A stretch of DNA of 64,000 bases. Origin: Neurospora crassa OR74A. Taxonomy: Eukaryota; Ascomycota; Sordariomycetes; Sordariales; Sordariaceae. The stretch is taken from assembly GCF_000182925.2 (NCBI RefSeq), contig NC_026506.1, positions 3,534,001 through 3,598,000 of the forward strand, given 5' to 3'. The notes beneath the pieces are model-generated. The model ran no database searches. It worked only from the letters and a program-made list of their open reading frames with translations, and was not told the DNA's origin. The first letter of the stretch is position 1. Every line of letters begins with the position of its first letter. Shown one piece after another: positions 1 through 10,577 of the stretch. The translations under genes and the position numbers were made by a program.

Positions 1-2459
1 AGGCTATAAGATAATTAGTAAATATAGTAGGGTTAATATAGACTATATCCTTACTATTCTAAATTATACTTATATTATTAAGATTATTGAAGAAAGGGTT
101 AAAGACGCTAATATTATCCTTCTTAATCTTAAAGCGGTCTTCGTTATTAGTAATATATTTGGATTTGAATTTAAATAATTTAAGAAACTTATAATAAATA
201 GTATAATTAAAATCGGACTTAAATTTAGACGAAAATAAGTTGGAGGAGTTATATTTTTTATAATTCTTACTACTGTGCTTATAATAATAATAATAATTAA
301 TATTAAATAACTTATTAAAATTATTAGGGGAGCTGCGGTTCTTACGGGATTTGCTATACTTAGGACGCTTATTGTATTCCTCCGATTCGGAGTTAGTATT
401 GGCGTACTTCTTAATTTTATAGCCTTTAGCGTAGTATTTATAATATTTATTATAATTATCTTCTAAGACTAGGGAATTATTATTAGGGTTATTAAAGGCG
501 GTAGTAACCGCTCCTCTATGGGGAGGCTTATTAAAAGGGGCGCCGTTTCCAATATTAATAATTATAGTAACTTTACTAACTTTAAATGTTAACGGCGGGG
601 TGTTAATAAGTGTAACTTTATTGGCCGGAATATTAACCTTATTAATAAAAGTAGAAGGAATTATAATATTAGGAATAAAAGGGGGAATAATATTAGAGGT
701 ATATATTTTAATAATTTTATATATTTCTTTAAAGTATTTAAATTATATATTAGTTTATCCCTTTATAAACTCTTATAAATTAACCTCGTGTTCTTTAGTA
801 GTAGTAAAAAAGGTAAAAAAAGCTTCTTCTTTATAGGTTCTAGAAATAAGCAGGTTAGATTTATTTTATACGTCTTTAATAGAAATTTTCTTTGGAATTT
901 TAATTAATTGTATATAGGGGAGGGGATTGCCGAATTCCTTAATATAAGGGGTATTGAATAAGGGACGGTTAGATAGACTGGGGTCGCTATTATTAGTAAA
1001 ATTAATAAGGTTAAGTATATTATAAAAGGTAGCAGCTCTACCCTTACCTTTATCTTTATCCTAGCGGGGACCGATATAAATAGTAGTAGTTTATAAACTA
1101 TTAGAGGAAGTAATTTAGATAGGGGATAAATTTGGATAATTGCTGGGTATAGCCGACTTATTATTAATAATACCTAAGGCGAAGTAAAATATAAGTTCGG
1201 TATAATTATTATTTATAGTATAGCGGATTTTATAGAGTTCCGTATAAACGTTCTTAAATTCCTTTTTAATATCCTTATTACAGGCCTAATCCTTTATATT
1301 TTTCTTAGTAAAGAGGTCGTTTATATATTAGCTAATTGAAATAATATTAAACTCGGCAATCTTAATCTACTTTCTAGAATTACCCTTAATTTTATTAAAT
1401 CGAATTTAAATTTTCTTATATATAATACACTTAGGGACTTAGCTAATTTCAATTTCCTTATTATTTTTATCGTCGGAGCGATTAAGGGTAACCGAATTAC
1501 GGACATTATAAATAGGGGAGCGTTTAAACGGGGATTCCTTAATAGTAGGATAGAAATCGATGGATAGGACTATAGTCAATTAGGAAGCTTGTTTAGTTAC
1601 AGCGTATATAGATTATTTAGATATAGTATAAGAGGGTGAGTTAGAGAGGTTATTAGTAATAATTAAAATAAAATTGCTAATAATACTGGGATTTTGGGTT
1701 GTATTACTACTAATAGTTGGGGGTATTAATAATTTATATAGAAAGCGGCGTACCGCCTGAGGGGGGTCTTTAGTAACTATAGTAATTAAAAGGAAAATCT
1801 ATTTATAATTATAAATATAAAAGTAAATTATATAAAATATAATAGGAGGATAGGGGAATAATTATAAATTGGAAGGGTAATTCTACGGCGAACCTATTTT
1901 ATAACTAATAATCGTCGTAGTCTCAAGTAATTACACTATAAACCTATCTTATAATAAATAAATTATAGTATTTTTAGGGGGCGTAAAGCTATTTATTAAT
2001 AAATTATACGAGTATTACCCTTTATATTAAAGTTTAAACGAAGTTCGGATTGGGGTAGTAAAGTACTAAAGTACTTTAATTAATATAAACCAATACAAGT
2101 ATAATAGTATAATATAGTAGAAGCGCGGGGTGTAGGGGAAGTTTACGATATCTATCTTTCGATTAGCGATTTGTAAACTTAGAGATTTTAAATCTATAAG
2201 GCTATTTAGCGACGAACGTTATAAGTAATAGGGGGAGGTGTAATTATAATTGTAGGGTTGATATTTTGTAATATAAGATTTGAGCGATCGTTGTAAGTTT
2301 AAAGAACCTACCAACGTAAATTAATCGCAGTCTAACAAAAAGCGCGATTAAGGGATAATATAGTTACTGCTTGTACAATTACAACTATTATATAATAGGG
2401 TAACCTGGGGGCTTCACAATACTAACGTAGTTGTAGGTAAATTGTAGTATTGAAAAGTA

Positions 2460-2660
2460 AAGAAAGAAGATGTTGGAGGAAGAAAGGCGTAGCCGAAGGC
2501 CGTGCCGTGCGGGGATCCCTTTATGGGAATCTAGGCGCCAGACTGCCACGTGGTTACGTGCCCACCTGAACCTCCGGCGAAGGCGGGCATGTAGTCACGT
2601 GCCTGCTAGGTCCTCCAACGAGGGTGGGCATAGGTAAGCCATGCCTAGTCTAATTTAATC
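2460..2660. repeat. GC-rich island inside the AT-rich block; possible terminal-repeat remnant
   Basis: About 200 bp of GC-rich sequence breaks the AT-rich block. It starts near a TGTTGG motif (2,471), the sort of end seen on fungal LTRs, and holds two diverged copies of a roughly 37-bp unit (about 2,557-2,593 and 2,599-2,636), each running from an ACGTGCC motif to GGGCAT. It may be a terminal repeat or subterminal region of an old element that escaped RIP. No matching second end was found in the window, so this stays tentative. Confidence 0.3.
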
Positions 2661-3249
2661 AATTAAATAATCGTACATATAATAACGGTAATGCCAGTAT
2701 TCCCGTATCAGTTTAGTACCGCTGAGGGTAAGCGGTTAACCTCCGTTGTTGTTTTCTTTAGTATTAACCTTTAAGGTTAATAGTTCCTTAATAATATAAA
2801 TAATGAGTTTAAGAGCTGGAAGTATAATAGTACCCTAAGTAGATAGAGTAATTTAAGGATTGCTCTATAATAGTTGAAGGAAGTTTATCTACTAGAAATG
2901 AAGTTAGTTAATGATATTTAGCGTCTTTTGATACTTAATAAATATATTAGTTATTTAATTAATAATTTCCTCTTTAAGGTTTTTTAATACAACGTTTAAT
3001 TATTTTTTTTACCTCCCTATACTTTTTATAAAACTTAACCACTCAATCGATCTGTATTTACCGCCGTTAAATTATATTTTAGAAATTTAACTAAAGATTT
3101 TACTTCCTTCCTAATATTTATATTAGTAAATAAATAATAATTTCTCTAATATTATTAAGAAGTTTTAAGAAGGGGGGTAAGCTCTAAAAACCTTAAATTT
3201 AGGTTTAAAAAAATTAGGATATAGTTAATAAATAAATTTATTATTATTA

Positions 3250-3700
3250 ACAACTCCGAAGCTATCCTTAATAATAATACTTTACTAACCTAGCTATTAC
3301 TATTTAAAACGCTACTTAGGGACGATATATTTAAGGCCAATTATACTTTTAAAATTCTTTAGAAGTCTAGAAATATATTAGGTAGTATTTATAATAAGTT
3401 AATTATTATTAATCGTAATATTAAAACAGTTTATACTAAGGTAGCTAAGGCTTTCAATAATAAGAATATTAAATTAGTTGTAAAAGACTATTAGATTTAG
3501 TATTTATAGACTCAATTGGACTTAATAAAGCCTAAGGGTAAAAGGAAGGTTAATAAAGAGGGGGGCAATAGTAGATTTATATATATAGAGGAGATTATTT
3601 AAGTTTGTGAAGCCTTAAAGCAAGCCCCTAAGTGTAGAAGGGTTGCTACGGTAATAACGGTAACGAGATTACTATAAGAGTTAGGGAGAGTAGTTGAGTT
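3250..3700 (+). mobile_element. Decayed DNA transposase C-terminus, pogo/Fot1-like
   Basis: Plus-strand frames in this AT-rich stretch give peptide fragments such as VAKAFNNKN, followed by KPKGKRKV and then SRFIYIEEI. This order (an AKAF..KN helix, a basic KPKKRRKV-like patch, then a short IEEI helix) resembles the C-terminal tail of Tc1/mariner-superfamily pogo/Fot1 transposases. Several in-frame stops interrupt it, as expected after RIP. No terminal inverted repeats could be paired, so the element's limits are unknown. The family call is by resemblance only. Confidence 0.35.
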
Positions 3701-3780
3701 AGTACTCTATGCTATTTAAGAGCATTAAGAATAAGATTACGACATTTTAAAGTAGTAAAATCGCTGCAAAAGTGGCCAGT

Positions 3781-5118
3781 TTTCAATATTATCTAGGTCC
3801 TGGTGATGAAATTACATGATGCATTGTGGGGGGGGATGCGTTGTGGGGTCACCACGTCTAGCACGTGAATGCCCGCCTGGCTGCCGCTATGACCCCCTGC
3901 CCCTGAAGTCGCTGGTCGGACCTGCTGCGAATTGGAAAGAACAAACAAGCAGAGTGGACTGTGACACCGACAACATGGAAACATCGAGATTCCGAATTTC
4001 AGCTCAGAGACGCCCAGGTTGCACAGCACAGATTAAATCACCAGGGGCAAATGATTTCTCACGGCGCATACAGTTCGTTCAAAGAAAAGGCTGCTCCCCA
4101 AACTGCTCGGCTCTAGTTGCCAGACCATCGTCGTCGAGCCACCTCACCTCACCTCGAAACACCCACCATGATCAAGCCTCGACTTTCTCCCCGAATCACT
4201 GACGATTCCTTTTCGAGAAGCGGACACACGTCCGCGTCCTGAAACGTCAAGATCGTTGCCCCTCCTGGTCAAGGTCACATTGGCAGTGGAGGCTTAGCCA
4301 AAGCCTAGACTAAAGGCTAAACACCCGTCCCGTTTCTCGTGCTCGGATCTCGCCTGCTGCATCCGCCTTCTTCGTCCTCGATCCCTTCCCCGCAAAGAAG
4401 TGCTCAACACCTCCGCTCCATTCTCCGAGCTAGTTAGGTGCTACTGGACACTTGTTGGCTAAAAATCAAGGATCCCCAGATCTGGGGAAATGGGTCGCCG
4501 ACGCGTGGTCAGGTACCTTCCAATTTATCCAATGCCGGTTCAAATGACCATTGCAACCCAAGCATCCTGAGATTGAAAGGATCCCAAGCAATGCGAACAT
4601 GCATAAACTCTAGACAGGGCTAGCTCAACCGAGAACAAGACATCCGATCAAGCGAGCGAAACATTCCAGAAACCAGGATTCAACAGAGGTTCTTCGAACA
4701 AATGCTGCCCCCTGAGACTCTGCGCCCCCCATTTCACCCGGTTGACCGTCTAAGGCACTCGTCAACAAAACTACAAAGGATTATGAAGCGTTACTATTTT
4801 CATGCAATAGCCACCCTCCCATTACGCCCAAACCTTGGCCTTGGGGTGACAGGAGCCGGATCTTGTTAGTCATGCTGGCCTTGGCCTTCTTGCGGGGGAG
4901 CGGAATGCGACTGGTGTTGGGTCAATGGGCGGCAACACGGTTCCGCAAAAACGGTGACATCGTCAGGATCTTTACATGCTCAGATGTCTCGATAATGTTC
5001 TGGCTACCAGTCTGACCGCCGAGTATAACTATTCGCCACCCACTCCCATCGAGAAAGGTAGATCGACAAGCCCAGGAACAGATCTACTGCAACTTCCTCA
5101 TCAGTACTAAATATCAAG
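3781..5118. other. Intergenic, no supported gene
   Basis: Normal-composition DNA between the AT-rich block and the esterase gene. Short open frames exist (the longest is about 128 codons on the plus strand from 3,816), but none shows a domain, a signal peptide or convincing splice continuity. The last few hundred bases should hold the esterase promoter. Confidence 0.6.
5024..5028 (+). promoter_or_regulatory. TATA-like box of the acetylxylan esterase gene
   Basis: A TATAA sequence lies about 90 nt before the esterase start codon, a usual distance for a fungal core promoter with a short leader. Sequence match only. Confidence 0.35.
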
Positions 5119-6159
5119 ATGTGGCCCTCTCCCAAAGCTGCTTACCTCCTCCTGTTGGCCCGCTCGGCTCTCGTCGGCGCGTCCCCTGTCGAGCTTGAGG
5201 AGCGCCAGTCATGCCCTTCCATTCACGTCTTCGGTGCTCGTGAGACCACGGTCTCCCCCGGATTTGGTACCGCTGGCGTCGTTGTCAACCTCATCCTCCA
5301 GGCCTATCCAGGTGCCACCTCCGAGGCCATCGTCTACCCAGCCTGTGGTGGCCAGTCCTCTTGCGGCGGCGTCCAGTACGGTGATTCCGCCAGACAGGGC
5401 ACCAACGCCGTTGCCACGGCTGTCAACAGTCTCAATGCTCGCTGTCCCGACACCCAGATTGTTCTTGTCGGATATTCTCAGGTGTGTTTGCACTGCCTTT
5501 ATTGCTTGCGTTTCGTGGAAGAAAGACTCTAACCAATGTAATAAACAGGGCGGTCAAATCATGGACAATGCCGTCTGCGGTGGACCTGACAGCGGTGCTG
5601 GTATCACCACCAGCACCCCTGGCATCAACGCCAGCGCCCTTAACCAGGTCAAGGCCGTCATCATGATGGGTAACCCCCGTTACCGCGCTGGTCTTTCGTA
5701 CAATGTGGGAACCTGCACTGCTTATGGCGTATGTTCTTCCTCTCCATTCTTTCCGACATCACTGCGCTCAACAACAAATACTGACCCTTCTTCTTACAGT
5801 TCGATCCCCGCCCTGCCGGCTACACCTGCGCCTCGGCATCCAAGCTCCAGAACTACTGCGACTCGCCCGACCCGTACTGCTGCACGGGCAACGATGCAAA
5901 CACTCACCAAGGCTACGGCTCCAAGTACGGCCAGCAGGCCCTTGCGTTCGTCAAGTCCAAGCTCAGCAGCGGAGGCGGCGGCGGCGGCGGAAGTACTCCT
6001 ACCACCCCTAGCAACCCTTCTACCCCTACAAATCCTAGCACAGGGAACTGCGCGGCCAAATGGGGCCAGTGCGGTGGACAGGGCTGGACGGGCGCCACTT
6101 GCTGCCAGTCTGGGTCGACTTGCCAGGCTGCTAACCAGTGGTACTCTCAGTGCATCTAA
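5119..6159 (+). CDS. Acetylxylan esterase, CE5 family, with C-terminal CBM1
   Basis: Exons 5119-5481, 5549-5728 and 5800-6159 give a 300-residue secreted protein. An N-terminal signal peptide is followed by a CE5 (cutinase/acetylxylan esterase) domain that starts at a [13 protein letters not shown] stretch. The nucleophile is Ser120 in GYSQGG, split by intron 1 just after the Gln codon. Asp205 in SPDPYCC and His217 in NTHQGYG complete the triad, with the 12-residue Asp-His spacing of Penicillium/Trichoderma acetylxylan esterases. A Gly run and a Pro/Thr/Ser linker then lead to a C-terminal CBM1 cellulose-binding module (about 265-300) with the WGQCGGQGW signature and its cysteines. It should remove acetyl groups from xylan outside the cell while docked on cellulose. 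The domain sequence fits acetylxylan esterase better than cutinase. Both introns have clean GT/AG ends and keep the frame. Confidence 0.93.
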
Positions 6160-7011
6160 GTTGAGGTCGTATGTACGTGAAGGGATAAGTGGTGGTGATA
6201 AGGGCCTGGGGTCTAGACTGTTCAGCTTTGGGTAGTCAGAAGGTCCAATAGGTCGACAACTTCTTTGTATATGAATAGCTTTATGCCGATGCTGAAATGA
6301 ACATACTATGTCGGCCACTGTCAACGGGTCATGGCACTACCTTCATCCAACATGCTTGCCGTATCACATAAGTGTTCCTTTACGATCCTATCCCTCATCA
6401 TTGCCGGCGCCGACATCCAATCACTACATGACCCATTGCCTGCCCTCGATTCTTGAGCATCCCATAGTTTAGATTTTCAATGCGTGAATCAGGTATCGGA
6501 ACTTAGGGACACTGGGTTTTATTCAATGGTACAGTAGTTAGTCATGTGTAAAGCCAAGGTATCATCCGTTCTTCAAGCCTGTAGTGAAGGATACTGAACT
6601 TTCTAGAGCTTCCTCTAGAACCATCAAGTGTGTCACTCGCGCCAGGTTTGTCAACATATGGGATGAAGGCTACCGAGTCAAACCTGAGGAGAAGGAGTAC
6701 AATAATATTGAAATTTGTCAGTGAATTGACTCACTCTCCTCTTCACGTTGTCGAGGTTCTCAATTGTCCTCTGTCAATGTATCCATATTACGCCTGGTTA
6801 CTTACACTTCACGCGAAGTCTCGGCCTATCCTGCTTCCACAAATAGACATAAAACCCCTCCAACATCTCCCACGTTCTTTGCTTTCTTCTCTGCCACCAT
6901 CCTCCTCACCCAATTCCAGGATCCAACAACGAATACTACCTCTAGGTACACAAACTCATACCGACTTCTACACACCAGATCGACCTGCGTGCCTAACATA
7001 CAACAGCCAAA
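6160..7011. other. Intergenic, no supported gene
   Basis: Holds the 3' region of the esterase and the upstream region of the next secreted-protein gene. A 167-codon plus-strand frame from 6,630 overlaps the start of that gene in another frame and has no recognisable feature. Confidence 0.6.
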
Positions 7012-8289
7012 ATGTCCACCCACACAACCCCCCATCTCGACAGGAAGGTGCTCCTCGCACTCGTCCCACTAGCCTCCCTCGCAGCTTCCCACGAAGGCAA
7101 CCCCAACGCCCACGGACCTGTGAATTTCTCTGAAATTGCCGAAAGCATTACGGCGGCAGCCACGACCTCTACAAGTGGAACTCAGCCGGCGTCAGCCATC
7201 GAAACAAGCAACAGCAGCAGCAGCAGTCACTCAACGCACCTAACTCCTTCGCTTCTTCATGGAATCATCCCAAGTGTCACCGCCTCTACTTCTACGTCCC
7301 CTACTCCGGAGGCGGCAGATCAGACCAGGACGCAGACAGTTTGGGCCACTGTTGCCCAAGTGACAGAGATAATAATTGTCATCAAGACACTTCCACTTAC
7401 TCCAGACCATCAGGCTAGTGCTTCGGATACCTCTACCTCGTCGTCAACGACAACATCAAGTCAAAGTCAGTCATGGCCTATAGGGTACTGCACCAGGAAG
7501 GGAGAAGTTGCAGTCAATGGCAAGTGTGTGCCTAGCACGCTGGTGACTAGTACCAGAGGTACTACGAGTGGAACAAAGTCTAGTTCTAGTTCTGGTGAAA
7601 ATTCCACCAGTCTTAGCTTTACCATCTCCTCTACTAGCTCTAGCTCTTCGATAGCTTCTTCTACCTCCAGTAGCAGCCCTATTACGACTTTGACTACTAG
7701 CAAACCCACCTCAACTTCAACGTTAACAGACACGGACACAGACCCCCTTGTGATCATCCCCGTCACTGGAACCGTGACTGACTTAATCAACTACGACACC
7801 TACACTGCCCCCGCCTCTCTACCGCCCTTGCCTCCTCTTCTTCCTCCTCCCCGTCCCAAGGGTAGCGCCAGCAGCAAATCGTCGTCGATCTCGGATGACG
7901 GCCCACTGGAAATTATACCTGTCACCGGTACGGTTACTGATTTGGTGGATTACGAGACTGTGATGGTGCCGAGCGCTACTGCTACCACCGTAGTAGTTAT
8001 TCCTGTTTCTTCTGGGTCTGGGTCTGGGTCTAGCGGCAGTACAAAGAGTCAGGACGTGGGACAGATGCTGGGACATATTCAGGGAATGGGGGGACAGAGC
8101 AACAGTCGTGTGTTGGTACATCCTACGGTGAGCGTGGGGGATCGGTTGACGGTTGTTGTCAGTGGGAGTGACGGGAGGACTACTATTACGAGGGATTCTC
8201 CGGTGGCGAGTGCCAGTTCTAGTCCGGAAGCGAAAGGGGAAGGAAGTGGTGGTGAGTTTTGCAAGGAGGAGAAGGAGGATGAAGAATAA
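7012..8289 (+). CDS. Ser/Thr-rich secreted or wall protein with internal repeat (425 aa)
   Basis: A single-exon frame. A short charged start is followed by a hydrophobic stretch (VLLALVPLASLAA), probably a signal peptide. The rest is dominated by Ser/Thr runs typical of O-mannosylated wall or secreted proteins. Two copies of a unit with the core IIPVTGTVTDL, followed by an acidic/Tyr segment, lie near residues 245 and 305. One Cys-containing segment (GYCTRKG...VNGKCVP) sits around residues 160-173. The C-terminus is acidic and lacks a GPI-type hydrophobic end. It resembles the minus-strand gene at 13,815-14,678 in the STHLxPSLxH motif and overall layout. No function can be assigned. The frame is long and in a GC-balanced gene setting, so it is probably real. 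Confidence 0.75.
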   Translation: MSTHTTPHLDRKVLLALVPLASLAASHEGNPNAHGPVNFSEIAESITAAATTSTSGTQPASAIETSNSSSSSHSTHLTPSLLHGIIPSVTASTSTSPTPEAADQTRTQTVWATVAQVTEIIIVIKTLPLTPDHQASASDTSTSSSTTTSSQSQSWPIGYCTRKGEVAVNGKCVPSTLVTSTRGTTSGTKSSSSSGENSTSLSFTISSTSSSSSIASSTSSSSPITTLTTSKPTSTSTLTDTDTDPLVIIPVTGTVTDLINYDTYTAPASLPPLPPLLPPPRPKGSASSKSSSISDDGPLEIIPVTGTVTDLVDYETVMVPSATATTVVVIPVSSGSGSGSSGSTKSQDVGQMLGHIQGMGGQSNSRVLVHPTVSVGDRLTVVVSGSDGRTTITRDSPVASASSSPEAKGEGSGGEFCKEEKEDEE

Positions 8290-9047
8290 ATGTCCAAATT
8301 ATGGGAAGTAAAGTGGGATGAGGTGGTCAACTGCTGATGGAAGATCAAGGAATTTGGGGTTCGGGAATGTTATTCTTCAAGAAGGTTCCAGCGTCGATCA
8401 TCTCTTTGACATCGTTTGTTCGCGCCTTACCAGGGGAAGCTCGATGGGAGTGGTCTCCTCAAATTGGGTGCCGTTGCATTGCTCAGCCAAACGCGTGCGT
8501 CTCGAAGGTAATAATAGCATGATTTTCAATGAACTAATGAGGGTTGTGATGTGACCATCAAAACATCAACGATCTAGTCGAATGGTAAGTTTGCAATGAG
8601 TACGGCTGGAATGATAGAAGGAAGACGATACACTCATGAGAGGTACCTCGGTATTGTCCAGCGATCGATGTTGCGATTGGCAACATTGAACGCGACGTAG
8701 AAGCCCCAAGTCAGATATGGACAACCGCCCCGCATGACGTCATTCTGGCTTACGCCTTTTCCTCTTTATCCACGCGGATACAGAAGCTGTGGAAGGAGCA
8801 AACAGAGACTCAGCTTTGCACACAGGCATTTCATCTTCGGTTGTTCTTTCCATCCCAAGTTCATACACGGACGCAATCAAGAAAATCCGGCCCGGTCCGC
8901 TCCGCTTGACCAACTGTTCCTTTCGTTCTCTCGGTGTCCGACCTCAATGGCTCCCTCTGTCCTTTTGTGAACCTGTTCATCCCACCCCATTGATCTGCCG
9001 GCGAAAAAACCGTCCAATCTAGAATCTCGACACGACGACCGAGCAAC
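8290..9047. other. Intergenic, promoter region of the CDF transporter
   Basis: No convincing gene. Short overlapping frames on both strands near 8,318-9,022 show no domain. The part next to 9,048 is expected to carry the transporter's promoter and leader. Confidence 0.6.
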
Positions 9048-10577
9048 ATGGTGGGAAGAAGACCCAGAACCGTCAACTCGGCCACCGATTGGCACGGGAC
9101 CATGCCGTCTCGTCAGCCGTCTTCCATCCGCCGACGGTATCGAGATGACGATGAAGAAACCGGACTCCATTCCAACGTCTCCCCCGGCGATCATCGCGAC
9201 CCTCGCTCCACCGAGCCCACTTCCACGCAGAGTATCGTCAACGTCGCCGGCCCCACACTGCGCCCTTCCCCACGCGAAATCCAGATCCACGACGACCGCG
9301 CCAAGGTCACCTCCTTCAGCGGCTTCAAAGATGCCCGACACCTGGCCATCGCCGAACAGCGTCGCATTGACTTGAAACAGAGGGTGCTCGATGGCATGAA
9401 AGGCTTGTCCTCCTGGGAGGAACACTATCGCAAGTCCGATGCCGAACTCAAAGCCATCAAAAACAAGAAGATCAGGAGATACTACGAGTCCCAAAACGAG
9501 ACGCTCGATAGCTGGGTCGAGGTGGACGCTTTGGTCATGGCCGTTGCCGACGATGTCATCGACAGCATGAATCCCGACGCCGATAGGGACGGCATTGCCG
9601 AACGCCGTGTCCCCCTCGCCGACTCCAAAGGCGCCGTCGAAGCATTTCTGCCTCCCGAGCACATTGAGAAGCGCCGCCGTGATGAACGAAACGCGAAATG
9701 GGCTATAAACACCAATGTCATCGCCAATGTGTTTATGCTCATTGGCAAGCTGGTCAGTCTGCGTTTCAGTCCATCGCTTTCCTTGGCTGCCAGCACCGCG
9801 GACTCGGCCTTGGACTTGTTCTGTACCTTGATCATTTACGGCACAAACCGCTTTGTCTCCTGGCGTCTGCGCGCTTTACGGCTCAAGTACCCCGTCGGAA
9901 GACGACGCCTTGAACCCATCGGGATTCTTGTCTTCAGTGTCATCATGGTTGTTTCCTTTCTCCAGATCCTTCAAGAGTCGGTCAAGAAGCTGTTACCTGG
10001 CGGTGACAGAGATGTTGCGCCTCTGCCTCCTGTTGCTATTGGTGCCATGGCTGCCAATGCCATCATCAAGGGCATCATCGGGCTCATATGCAGACCCATC
10101 AAGACGACGCAGGTACAGGCTCTGGTGCAGGATTGCAAGACCGATGTGTACTTCAACACCGCCTCTCTCCTCTTTCCCCTGGTTGGTGTTGCTGCCCAGA
10201 TCTGGTGGTTGGATCCACTCGGTGCAACTTTATTAGCCCTCTATGTCATCTGTGACTGGGCTGAGACGTGCATCGAAAACATCAGCCGCTTGACCGGAAG
10301 CAGTGTGGATGATGCCTTGCAAAAGAAGCTGATGTATCTCGCCTTCCGCTTTTCCCCTGTCGTTGCAGGCTTCAAGTCGTTGACGGCATACCATGCTGGC
10401 GATGGTGTTTGGGTCGAGCTGGACATACTGTTGGATGAGAGCACCTCGCTGCCGTTGGCACACGATATTGCCGAGACGCTGCAGTATTGCTACGAGAGTC
10501 TTCAGGAAGTGGACAGAGCTTTTGTCACGGTGGACTATTCCACCTTGGGCCCCACGGGACATAACGAATGCGATTGA
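9048..10577 (+). CDS. Cation diffusion facilitator (CDF) transporter, Mn-type by motif
   Basis: A single exon of 509 residues. A basic/acidic, disordered cytosolic N-terminus (about 1-140) leads into a YYESQNE...LDSWVEVDAL segment typical of fungal and plant manganese-type CDF proteins. The membrane domain begins near residue 220 (NVIANVFMLIGKLVSL). It carries the DSALD signature (a DxxxD metal site) in TM2, plus further helices including FSVIMVVSFLQIL and the DPLGATLLALYVICDW segment of TM5. The C-terminal cytosolic domain (about 415-505) has the CDF dimerisation pattern with VWVELDILLDE and HDIAETLQ. CDF proteins exchange divalent metal for protons. DxxxD in place of HxxxD points to Mn2+ (or Fe2+) rather than Zn2+. 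Whether it sits in the Golgi, vacuole or mitochondrion cannot be told from sequence. Confidence 0.9.
   Translation: MVGRRPRTVNSATDWHGTMPSRQPSSIRRRYRDDDEETGLHSNVSPGDHRDPRSTEPTSTQSIVNVAGPTLRPSPREIQIHDDRAKVTSFSGFKDARHLAIAEQRRIDLKQRVLDGMKGLSSWEEHYRKSDAELKAIKNKKIRRYYESQNETLDSWVEVDALVMAVADDVIDSMNPDADRDGIAERRVPLADSKGAVEAFLPPEHIEKRRRDERNAKWAINTNVIANVFMLIGKLVSLRFSPSLSLAASTADSALDLFCTLIIYGTNRFVSWRLRALRLKYPVGRRRLEPIGILVFSVIMVVSFLQILQESVKKLLPGGDRDVAPLPPVAIGAMAANAIIKGIIGLICRPIKTTQVQALVQDCKTDVYFNTASLLFPLVGVAAQIWWLDPLGATLLALYVICDWAETCIENISRLTGSSVDDALQKKLMYLAFRFSPVVAGFKSLTAYHAGDGVWVELDILLDESTSLPLAHDIAETLQYCYESLQEVDRAFVTVDYSTLGPTGHNECD

Larger units (their letters stand above)
1..3780. repeat. AT-rich RIP-like repeat block
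   Basis: The whole stretch is dominated by TA, AT and TAA steps with stops in all frames, and changes abruptly to balanced base composition near 3,780. This is what repeat-induced point mutation (C-to-T changes in duplicated DNA, raising TpA) leaves in filamentous ascomycetes. On the minus strand between roughly 130 and 1,650, long stop-poor stretches with Asn/Lys/Ser-rich content suggest an old protein-coding element. It is clearly broken many times, and its class (LTR-type or other) cannot be fixed by eye. No host gene is visible. AT-rich composition is seen; RIP as the cause and transposon origin are inferred. Confidence 0.75.

Noticed and set aside
5195-6324. Long alternative frames on both strands over the esterase gene
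   Set aside because: High GC and codon bias make shadow frames; only the spliced CE5 frame carries catalytic motifs and the CBM1.
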